64,000 nt of DNA, taken from the NCBI GenBank assembly GCA_028023455.1, contig JAQFVV010000043.1:3535483-3599482 (forward strand). Direction: 5' to 3'. The notes under the pieces were generated by a model that was not told the origin of the DNA, ran no database searches, and saw only the letters and a program-made list of their open reading frames with translations. How positions within the stretch are numbered: position 1 is the first letter of the stretch; every line of letters starts with the position of its first letter. Source of the stretch: Epiperipatus broadwayi. Taxonomy: Eukaryota; Onychophora; Udeonychophora; Euonychophora; Peripatidae. Below are positions 55,700-64,000 of this stretch, piece after piece. Both the position numbers and the translations under genes were made by a program.

Positions 55700-57895
55700 T
55701 CAGTTTCTATATTTATTATTTTTTTAATAATTAGACAATCATTGTTATGCAAAATTATTTTTATTTATTTATTCATTCATTTAACTTCTATTGAAATAAT
55801 CACTTGTATTAATTTGTAAAGAAATAGGCCAAATAACAAAATGAATAATATATTTATATGCATGTGTTAATGTTCATATTATCTTATTTTGGTTTCCTTC
55901 TTTATCAATATTACTAATAAAATAAATATTTGAAAATAAATTATACTAAAAATAATATTTATTTTCTTGAAGAAAAAAAGACATATAAACAGAGCCAAGT
56001 TATGGATTTTGTTTGTTCAAAACATTTCCATCTTTTTATACTAGAATGTAGATTAACTTTAAAACATTAAAAATATTTTCATTTAAAATTAACATACCAA
56101 ATTATATCTATTTCTCTTTTTACACATTTTTTTTTTTTTTGCACGATTTGTAAAAACATGAGATTTTTTTTAAAAAAAGATTCTCTTCCTACATGAGTTG
56201 TTTTAAAATAATACGATCAAGGGAAAAAAATATAATATTTCTGTAGTGTAATTTTCACTACACCACTCTCACATAAGGTAGTCTAATGAACGACTAATAA
56301 AAAATATTAAAAAATTTATGTCTGTTATTATCATCTCATTTTTTAAAAAAAAGTTTCATATCTTTATTTCCCCATTATTTAAAAAACAAAAATCCATTTT
56401 TTGGCAATGTTCCTGAAAATGGGAAAATTTGCTTGTCTGCATTGTAATGTTTTGTTTTGAAAGTGAAATACCTTTTGGTATTGATGCTTTATATGTATTT
56501 CGTTGTTTTTGATATTAGATTTTTTTTTTTTTTTAAAGTGTTCCTTGTTAGCATTGATGTTAAAAAAAATAATTTTGTTTAAATTTAATTTATTAATTTT
56601 TCCAAAAATCAGTAGATGGTAAGTTATACATTGTGACTTTTAGGGATAACAATGATATTTCAATCTTGCGCAAATATATGCAATTATTGTCAGAAAGTGA
56701 CAGTGAATAAAGTTTTGGATACTTTTCCGCTTTATAGGCAAGCAAGATGGCTCCTATATTTTTGATAAATGTACAGTTTCGGGAACTTACAATTTTTGTT
56801 TTCGAATGTATTGTTAAATTTAAAAAAAATAAATAAAAGTTAAATGACATAAAAGTAATATATATTCTGATAAATTACATTAATAATTCTTATTTCATTT
56901 TTTTTTTTTACTTATAACGTGGAAGTGATAATATACAAGAACTTGAAAGTTTTCTATGGCTTCAGTAAAGAAACAAATGAGTGCCTCATTGTGTATTATC
57001 ACTTTCAAGTTTTTTTATATTTTTCAAATGAAATTTATATTTCCATAATTCATTTTTTATTTATGTGCAATGTATAGGACGTAAAATTTTATAGCAAGCA
57101 AAAAATAAAAAATTATAATTTCATATAGTTTACTTAAGTATTTTCATTGATTTTTTACATCCGGAACCAATCTCTTTATTTTGCATATTTATAATGTATT
57201 TTTTTATGCAAATCTTTTTTACATGTAATTTTCAAGAACCAATTTACATATAAAAAGAGAATTAGGTATATATAATATTTGAATAAATTCAAAATTAATA
57301 TGTTTAAATTCTTTTTATTTTTTATTTTTTGATAAATATTGTATTTTATTAACTTTATTATCTTTTATGGTATGTTACTTTTATGGAACATTTAATATTT
57401 ATTTTTTATAATGTATTATTAAGTATATTTACTCTCTTACATGCATATCAATATTTCTAGTTTGTCATTTAAAATAAGACATTTATACCTTTCATTTTTG
57501 TAACAAGCACTAGATATAGATTCAGTTTAATGAACACAAAAATATTATAAACATAATGCACATTATTATAGTATTTAATAATTTTATAACATTTAAAAAA
57601 TTGCCGCAAAAATGCCAAATGTATATATTCTTTAAAAAGAGAAACAATTTCTGAAAAGAAAATGGTTTTCAGCATACTTCTTGATATAGATACTAGCTGA
57701 GTACATACCCTTGACAAACTGTCAAAATAGTGTGGGTGTATAATTTAAAAGAGATACTATTACAGTGATTACCAATACTGAAGGTGCTAGTGTATAAAAA
57801 AATTGAAAATGTCATAAAAATGAATAAATAAGTAATTATATAATGACAATGGGAGTTTGAATATCTTGGAAAAGGTAAAGAAAAATGGTAGTTTA
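55700..57895. other. AT-rich DNA with two small features
   Basis: 56,239-56,310 is an internally deleted copy of foldback F1 (CTGTAGTGTAATTTTCACTA...CTAATGAACGACTAAT). At 56,924-57,003 GTGATAATATACAA and its complement form a hairpin with a 50-base loop. No gene recognised. Confidence 0.45.
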
Positions 57896-57902
57896 TGTCA
57901 AT

Positions 57903-58106
57903 CAGCGCCATCTAGGTGGTAGCAGATGACGTAAGCTATAAGGGCTTATGCATGGCAACCAGTGCCACCAGGCGCTTGTGGAAGGTTCCTGTGCATACGC
58001 ATGGTGAACAGCGCCACCTAGCGGCTGGAAAAAGCGTCATCTGCTTTCGGGGCCCCTACCCTGTATGTTTTGTGTGCTAACACAGAAACAGCGCCTCTAG
58101 CGACCA
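57903..58106. promoter_or_regulatory. GC-rich cluster of four CTCF-like sites
   Basis: Four imperfect copies of CAGCGCCACCTAGCGG occur at 57,903-57,920, 57,960-57,977, 58,010-58,028 and 58,089-58,106. On the minus strand the third reads CCGCTAGGTGGCGC, 13 of 14 matches to the animal CTCF core CCASYAGRKGGCRS. The first has 12 of 14, the others fewer. An inverted pair (AGCAGATGACGT at 57,921 and GCGTCATCTGCT at 58,034) brackets the second and third sites. The composition contrasts with the surrounding AT-rich DNA. It could instead be a repeat whose sequence happens to resemble CTCF sites. Confidence 0.45.
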
Positions 58107-58760
58107 TCGTGTACATCGGGTGAAACTACAAGAAAAATATATATAAGGATTAAATAAAAAAAAAAAACCTCTGAGCTTTCATTTGAGATAACATATGCCT
58201 CCAAAATTGAATAAATTATAAATTTTAGTTCTCATACAAATACATAACAATAAAGATCCGGTTATTAATTCTTAATAATTTTGCTAAATTCATTTGTACC
58301 ATATTTTCAATTATATTTTTAATTTAAGTGTATTTAAAATTGCACTCAGACTTGCCTATTTCTGATTTTTATAAATACTTAGTGAGATTGGTAATTGTAT
58401 ATATGGGAACTTAAACCTCTGATACAATAATAATCCTTGATGTTTTTTGCCAACAAGAAATAAACTGATCTTATTTACCATATCTTTTTTAATTTATTTG
58501 TAAAAAATTATCTTTTAAGATCAATATTTATACAAGCAGTTGACTGACCATTATTGTATCTGTCAGATCATCAAATACTAACCTGTTTTTTTGCTTAAGA
58601 CTTTGTAATATTTTTAAGTTATGTTTTGTGTGACTTTTAATGTGACTTTTTTTCTCCACTTGATCAGATACTAAATCTTCAAGATTTAATGTTTCATAAT
58701 CATACATCTGTTTTTGTTTTTATTTATTCAATTTCTTTAATGTAATATACATATATATAT
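58107..58760. other. AT-rich DNA without recognised features
   Basis: No gene, element or RNA recognised. Confidence 0.35.
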
Positions 58761-59140
58761 TGTTAAAAGCCAGTCAACACTTAGCCAATACCAATGTCAT
58801 TAACAATCAACAATTTCAAACTGTTGTCAAGGCAACCTCCTTTTAAAGATATATATATATTGTCAAAAGCCAGTCAACACTTAGCCAATCCCAATATCAA
58901 TAACAATCAACAATTTCAAACTGTTGTCAAGGCAACCTCCTTTTAATGATATATATATTGTCAAAAGCCAGTCAACACTTAGACAATCCCAATATCAATA
59001 ACAATCAACAATTTCAAACTGTTGTCAAGGCAACCTCCTTTTAATGATATATATATTGTCAAAAGCCAGTCAACACTTAGACAATCCCAATATCAATAAC
59101 AATCAACAATTTCAAATGGTTGTCAAGGCAACCTCCTTTT
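58761..59140 (+). repeat. 98-bp minisatellite, four units
   Basis: Units start at 58,761, 58,861, 58,959 and 59,057 (periods 100, 98, 98). Each is TGTCAAAAGCCAGTCAACAC...CAAACTGTTGTCAAGGCAAC then CTCCTTTTAATGATATATAT. Units two to four are almost identical; the first is more diverged. Each contains a CAACAATTTCAAACTGTTG hairpin. A single inverted unit is at 17,285. Confidence 0.9.
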
Positions 59141-59314
59141 TACAATAAAGGTGGAATATATACTCTGTACAAATACTAAAAACACTAAATGATTGAATAA
59201 GATCATGACGACAGGCTTTTACATATTTTTAACTCAAATTAAAAAAACGCCAACAAACTTAAAGCCATATTAGTAATTTATCTTCAAACTTAAAAAAAGA
59301 AAAGAAAAAGTAAA

Positions 59315-59395
59315 GGCTTTATTGGTTGGACTTCGCAAGAAATTCGAGCGCCAGAATCGATCCTGGGACGATTTACCAACTGTTCTAAACTTATG
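59315..59395 (-). repeat. tRNA-like SINE relic (family 2)
   Basis: The minus strand has GTCCCAGGATCGATTCTGGC, B-box-like, and shares AGAATCGATCCTGGGA with the sequence at about 60,992 (CGAATCGTTCCTGGGA). No A box is clear. Confidence 0.35.
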
Positions 59396-59614
59396 AAAAT
59401 AATAGTTATTATATTTTTCAATTAAAAGTTGAGACTGTCTTTCAAAATAGTGAAAAGAAATATTCTTCGCAAGATTTAATCTAAAACTTTTATTAAAGAA
59501 TAAATTATCTTATAGGGCAATTGGTAGCTTTGTTTATGCATTATTAAACGTAAACATTTAAAAATAATTTTTAGCTTTCATTCGACATATAAATAATCGT
59601 TCTCGAATTTATAA

Positions 59615-59705
59615 AAAAATTTAAGTACGGAAGTGTCCAAACTGAAATCTGACTAGGGATCGAACTTATGCTTAAGAATCCTATTAAACCACACAGGCAA
59701 CAAAT
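59615..59705 (-). repeat. tRNA-like relic
   Basis: On the minus strand GTGTGGTTTAATAGGATTCT (A-box-like) is followed by AAGTTCGATCCCTAGTCAGA (B box GTTCGATCCC). Spacing is tRNA-like, but the stems do not pair well. Confidence 0.4.
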
Positions 59706-60214
59706 AAATAAATAAATGGAAAGCTATTCTTCCATTTTTTCAAAACTGTCAATTTTGAAGCAACATTTCCTGGCTTTACAAATAATATTAATAATGTGTT
59801 GTTGAATCTTTCAATTTAACTGCAGGAATATTTATTTTCCTTATAATGTGGGTGCGTTCATATTTTCCTAATTTCTATTGCAGTACTAAAAATTCACCTG
59901 TATTTAAATATTACTTCCAAAATGATAATCTCATCTGAAGACTGATACATATCAAATAAATAAATCTTTACGAATTAATGGGTAATCTTTTAGTCATTGT
60001 CTCTCCATAAGTGAATGCGAGTGCGTTTATAAATCTATCAACTTTTTTTTTAAAAATTACATTCCTATAGTTTTTTTTTAATATACAGTACAATATTCTT
60101 AAAATTATTATTTATTAATTTTAATTTTCCATTTATAAAAGCAACAGATATGATAAATAATGATTTTTTTTATTTAAAAAAAAACAACAACTATTTTTTG
60201 AAAGTCAAATTCTA

Positions 60215-60440
60215 AATCTCTAGCTCAGTTGAGATAAAAGCCGTTCCTTCCTTGTGTTGTTTAATTGAAGAGTGTGCCGGCAGCAACGTACACCCTCCCA
60301 GGTCAAAGTTCAAATTGCAACCTGTTTTGAAACGTAAGCCTTTTCTTTGGGTGTGTGGGGTTGACATGAAGGCGAAAGATTGTCAGTATTTACAACCACC
60401 AATAGATCATCAAAGGCTTAATATATACATATCAAATGTT
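60215..60440 (+). repeat. possible SINE (family 3)
   Basis: TAGCTCAGTTGAGATAAAAG (60,223) resembles an A box and AAAGTTCAAATTGCAAC (60,305) a B box, about 80 bases apart, which is wide for a tRNA. Base composition is richer in G/C than the surroundings. The 80-codon frame across it has no recognisable domain. Confidence 0.35.
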
Positions 60441-60959
60441 GAGTTCTTTATTTCTTTCATTCTCTCTTTTTTTTTATTTTTAAAAATCATATAAGCTATA
60501 TTGTATTAGCATGCACAATAACTTCAGAATGATTATACCACTTTTATCTTTCAATTCAGTTTAAAATGAATAAAAAAAAGAGAAATGTTTAGAGAATGGG
60601 TGGAGATTTAAAAAATTGCACCTGTGAGTTCAACATTCATTCATACATTTTTCTTTCAGTAAATCAAACTATGATTATTATTTTTTTAAAACTCATTTAA
60701 ATGAGTAGAACAGATTTTATAATAAATAATATATATATAACCACACAATGTTATTTTACAAAACGAATATTGCATTGACATCACTGAAATGTGATATTTT
60801 ATATATCATTATGTACTATGATTGGTCCATTAAAAAAAGATCTCTAACATTTCAACAAATAGCCTCACCTCACAGTGATTTAATGTACTTATTACATCTT
60901 ATTTCATCTTCAGTTTGATGTTTTATCTTGCTAAGAATATTTCATTTTCTTAATTCTTA

Positions 60960-61065
60960 GTACAAAAAGCATATGGTTTTCTTGCTCAGAAGTTCAAACC
61001 CCGAATCGTTCCTGGGATCTTCCGACTCCACGCTCGCCAAACTGCGCAGAGCATCCTTAGAACAG
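60960..61065 (-). repeat. tRNA-like SINE relic (family 2)
   Basis: The minus strand reads AAGATCCCAGGAACGATTCG then GGGTTTGAACTTC. The plus-strand 86-codon frame starting here translates this repeat and is not supported as a gene. Confidence 0.35.
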
Positions 61066-61662
61066 ATTCTTCTTTATGCTCAAATGTATTCTTTTTTTGC
61101 TTTAAATTTTACTTTATTATATCCAACACTCTTCCCCACATGTTTGGGCTTCACCTTCACGTGTCAAATAGCAAACAACTTTTATAGCACTTCTAAGAAA
61201 AAAATGTGTCAAATAATCACTTACACTAGTTGAATCTATAATTACTGATCATGGCAATGCTTAATGTCAAATAACTCTTCGGGATTATTAAACTTCTTCC
61301 TAGAAGAATATTTAATATGTATCTGTATTCAAAAATAAAACTGAAAATAAAGAGATTTGAACTTAGGATTTTCAGGCTATATTCATTCTCCATTCTATCC
61401 CAAACAATCGATACACATGTACCACACACATGCGAAAAATATACATTATCTCCAATATATGTATTTTGTGCAAAACCAGTACTCACTAGTTGGGCCAGAT
61501 CATAATTTCCCACACATATATACAGTCAGTGCCTGGCTTATATTAAGATAGCAATTCCATAAAATTTAATGGACAGGCTTCAATCTTCTTATCCTTCCAA
61601 CCATCCAACTAAACATTTCATTGAAAAACTAATAAAGGAATGCTCAAAGGAAGTGCTATCTT

Positions 61663-61784
61663 AATATTAGCAGGGCACTGATTGTATATATATATATATG
61701 TGTGAGAGATTGTCATCTAGACCAATATTAGCAGGGCACTGATTGTATATATATATATATGTGTGAGAGATTGTCATCTAGACC
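61663..61784 (+). repeat. 61-bp tandem duplication within HHR-B
   Basis: AATATTAGCAGGGCACTGAT...GATTGTCATCTAGACC starts at 61,663 and 61,724. The two units are identical by eye, so this is recent. Confidence 0.85.
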
Positions 61785-61870
61785 AACTGATGAGTGCTAG
61801 TTCTGCACGAAATACATATATTGGGGATCATTTATCTTCTTCACACATGTGTGGTCATGTGTATCAGTTG
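61781..61870 (+). ncRNA. putative hammerhead ribozyme core (HHR-B), best copy
   Basis: GACCAA, then CTGATGA (61,787-61,793), a perfect 4-bp stem II GTGC/GCAC (61,794-61,797 and 61,805-61,808) with a 7-base loop, then GAAA (61,809-61,812). The A of GAAA plus UACAU can pair with AUGUGU ending at 61,862, closing stem III around a 40-base arm. The next base (A 61,863, triplet GUA) would be the cleavage nucleotide. In this copy the stem I 3' strand is TCAGTTG and does not pair with GACCAA. At 13,838 the equivalent is TTGGTT, which does. So the core is intact but stem I is damaged. Confidence 0.5.
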
Positions 61871-62100
61871 TTTGAGATGAAATGGAAAATGAATATAGAC
61901 TGAAAATCTTAAGTTCAAATCGCTCTGTTTATTCTAATATAAGCAGTATACTGAATGAATAGGTTAATTATAAAATTGAAAGGTTTTTCTCTTTAAAATA
62001 AGAGCAGTTTAATTGAAATGCCTGTATTAACTGTAGAAAATGTGAGCCAATATTTAAAAACCATTAATCTTTAATTGCTATAAAATTATTATTATTTAGT

Positions 62101-62240
62101 AATTAAGTGTTGGACTATTTCCATCACCCAAATGACAGAATAACCTATTTGGTTAAAGCATCATTTCAAATATAACTAGTGTCTGAAGCAACCCTAGTGC
62201 CTCTCTGAGGAGTGCCAAAGCATGAAACTATGGTCAGAGT
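62101..62240 (+). repeat. PLE P2 3'-end fragment
   Basis: AATGACAGAATAACCTATTTGGTTAAAGC and GTGTCTGAAGCAACC resemble the 3' end of the P2 relic (GACAGAATAACATGTTGGTTAGAG, 54,933). It ends near a poly-G run at 62,241. Confidence 0.4.
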
Positions 62241-62454
62241 CGGGGGGGGGGTTCCTGACAGAGATATTTTAAATGCTTTCTCTGGTTAAGCATTTATCTC
62301 AAAGCTTGTTGAGCAGTTGACAATGCTCATTGTTTTTATCTTACAAGCTTAAGAAAATTGGGTCATGTGATCTATGACTCTTATTTTGACTATTAATATT
62401 CATGAATCTTAAAGAAAACCAATTCAATTCTAATGTTATCACTTGCCATATCAA

Positions 62455-62670
62455 TGACACTAAACTTCACATGATCACTATTTCCTATGCTTAAAAAAGA
62501 TGTTAAACAGTAGTAAACTTTCCATACAGTAGTGCCACCTAGTATAAGCCATAGTAGTCAATGGGGTCACTAGAGAAGGATTTAATGCACAAACCAGCTT
62601 GCATCCATTGATTACTATGGCTTGACTTGAAAAACACAACCGCATAGAGTTTTCTACTTTCATATCAGCC
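62455..62670. repeat. collapsed HHR-A palindrome
   Basis: The head CATACAGTAGTGCCACCTAG at 62,525 and the inverted outer part (GCATCCATTGATTACTATGG, 62,600) face each other with the ribozyme centre deleted. The recurrent flank TCACATGATCACTATTTCCTATG precedes it. Confidence 0.5.
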
Positions 62671-62734
62671 ACACTTAAGAAAAAAAAAGATAACACTAGC
62701 ATATGAAATGTTATGTTATATACTAACTATGATT

Positions 62735-62870
62735 GTTAATAGTAACAGGTGAATGTATTTGGAAAAGTTATAAATAAATATTCTAAAAACATTTGATAAT
62801 TTAATAAGATGATGGAGGCAGACCAGCATATAATAACATATATAATGTCATGATTACAAACTTTTCGATA
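62735..62870 (+). repeat. PLE-associated 3' fragment, second copy
   Basis: Similar to 55,080-55,230. Here it follows the HHR-A remnant instead of a PLE coding relic. Confidence 0.4.
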
Positions 62871-63229
62871 AACATTATTGACTAGTTTTTATTTTATTTT
62901 ATTCATACTGACTATAATGCAAACTAAAACAGTCTTGATTTTGCTAAGTTTTAGTCTTTAAATCTAAGAGTAAAACATAATTCACCAATTTTTCACCGTG
63001 ACTCCCAGATAATAAAATAAAATTATCATCATATAAAAATAGAAAATTCCCTTCTCCTCTCTCTGTTATTTTTTTAAAATCCAGACTTAAAATTTTATTC
63101 CGCATTAACATATAACTTTTTGCATACCATTTTAGCATTACATTTCTCCCAAGTTTATATATTTTTTTTTTTGCTACAGAAAAACTCTAGTTTAATAAAC
63201 GAGTAATGATAAACGTAGTTAGGTTTATC

Positions 63230-63425
63230 AAAATGTACGAAGTCGAGGTTGTGAGTGGAGCAGTCGAGGTTGTGAGTGGAGCAAGTTTGGCGGTTGTAAA
63301 TAAAGATGTGACAATTCGCCATAGATAAATACTCTTTATGTAATAAAGGTATATATGAGAGCTGGTAACCTGGGCCAACTGATGAGTGCTGGTTCAGCAT
63401 GAAATGCATTTTGGGGGTCATTTGT
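63230..63425 (+). ncRNA. HHR-B partial copy with intact core words
   Basis: The body includes a 21-bp tandem duplication (GTCGAGGTTGTGAGTGGAGCA at 63,242 and 63,263). CTGATGA at 63,379-63,385, stem II TGCT/AGCA and GAAA at 63,401-63,404 follow. The 3' strands of stems III and I are absent, because the repeat ends in TTTGTCTTTT. It could not self-cleave alone. Confidence 0.5.
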
Positions 63426-63724
63426 CTTTTATTGTATATTTATTTATATGAAGAATAAAAAAGAAAGAGAAAGTATGGAGATTACTATAAAAAAAAAGTT
63501 TATAATCTGTCTAATTTCCTCCAATCTATATATATATATTAAAGAAAACAATGCATAATGCTAACTGAAATCTCTATAAAATACATTAAATACCCCACAG
63601 TCCCCCTTTAAATAAAGAAAAGCTTGAATATTGCAGCCCATTCAAGTTTTACTTTATTTAAAGTGGAGTTTAGCTGAAATAATATAGTTGTGAAGCATTT
63701 AATATATATAATAAACTGTATTTT

Positions 63725-63790
63725 TTTTTTCTCATGTGTCATAGCATCTCAGCTGGGAAGCCATGCTTGACTAAACTGTAATTATATTCC
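63725..63790 (-). repeat. SINE family 1, 3' end (minus)
   Basis: Poly-T then TCATGTGTCATAGCATCTCA, the complement of the family tail. The B-box part is degraded (GGGAAGCCATGC). Confidence 0.5.
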
Positions 63791-64000
63791 AAATATCAGT
63801 AAATAACAAAATAAATTCCAATATAAATGTTAATCACTAGTAATACTTTCAGTTATATTCATAAAAGAGTATGATAATTCAAAGAGATAAAAAGAATAAA
63901 GGTGATTCGTTTACAGAATTAGTATTTTATGATCATGATAGAAATTGTAAATGTAAATTTAATTTTGATATGAAAAGAAATAAGATTTTAAATCATGAAA
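63791..64000. other. window end, AT-rich
   Basis: Nothing recognised. Confidence 0.3.

Larger units (their letters stand above)
61345..61925. mobile_element. HHR-B head-to-head palindrome (61 kb)
   Basis: The left arm 61,350-61,560 (minus) and right arm 61,650-61,925 (plus) are inverted copies with a shared body between them. The outer ends read AGAGATTTGAACTTAGGATT at the left and AAAATCTTAAGTTCAAATCG at the right. The left core is damaged (CTAGTGA, AAAA). The right core is the best in the window and is annotated separately. Confidence 0.65.

Noticed and set aside
58761-59140. CRISPR array
   Set aside because: Contiguous 98-bp units without unique spacers in a eukaryotic context. This is a minisatellite.
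58761-59140. Hammerhead in the minisatellite unit (retrozyme-like array)
   Set aside because: No CTGANGA plus GAAA arrangement on either strand of the unit.
60252-60494. 80-codon frame as a small cysteine-containing gene
   Set aside because: It overlaps tRNA-box-like sequence, has no domain, and ends in a poly-T-coded Phe/Leu run.
61781-61870. Simple hairpin explanation for HHR-B (CAACTGAT with ATCAGTTG)
   Set aside because: This 8-bp pairing exists only in this copy. Others have TTGGTT at the site, which fits hammerhead stem I, so I kept the ribozyme reading with moderate confidence.

Overview
The window looks like nuclear DNA from an AT-rich invertebrate genome. It has no operons, no long continuous open frames, many (TA)n and (CT)n microsatellites, and dense eukaryotic transposons: tRNA-derived SINEs, several LINE lineages, Penelope-like elements (PLEs) with GIY-YIG endonuclease, mariner, hAT and foldback MITEs, and an LTR element. 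I cannot name the phylum from sequence alone. I found no convincing host protein-coding gene, exon or functional tRNA. Nearly everything interpretable is mobile DNA or its relics.

Layout. 0-10.7 kb: SINE copies, fragments of three LINEs (one with a 219-codon open end), a 236-bp foldback MITE, copies of a hammerhead-like repeat (called HHR-B here), a hAT MITE and a mariner relic. 10.7-18 kb: mostly featureless AT-rich DNA with short tandem repeats and one long HHR-B copy. 18.3-20.6 kb: a decayed LINE reverse transcriptase gene. 19.4-21.6 kb and 27.3 kb: copies of a second hammerhead-like repeat (HHR-A). 21.76-26.65 kb and 29.27-38.77 kb: two diverged copies (A and B) of an unidentified element of about 4.8 kb, each set in (TA)n tracts and each with a related short minus-strand reading frame. 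Copy B is split by a young LTR retrotransposon at 30,485-35,290, which has 2.13-kb LTRs, a 546-bp non-coding interior and a 4-bp target duplication. 39-41.4 kb: a LINE fragment, a PLE fragment and an HHR-B palindrome. 48.4-50.1 kb: a PLE with the inverted 5' arm typical of the class and a 383-codon RT/GIY-YIG frame. 51-55.2 kb: relics of a second PLE family around an unclassified TIR element. 57.9-58.1 kb: a GC-rich cluster of four sites resembling the CTCF core. 58.76-59.14 kb: a 98-bp minisatellite. 61-64 kb: more HHR-B and HHR-A copies and a SINE end.

The most notable signal is two unrelated short repeat families that carry recognisable hammerhead ribozyme cores and repeatedly occur as head-to-head palindromes. 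In HHR-A (minus strand, best copy 21,104-21,166) the core, a GUC cleavage site, a split stem I and a very short self-complementary stem III of the dimer-forming type can all be seen. In HHR-B (best core at 61,787-61,812) stem II is perfect, and the far ends of the arms carry a tRNA B-box-like sequence. That recalls the Pol III-promoted, hammerhead-bearing short elements known in other animals. All of this was read by eye; no folding or database search was run.
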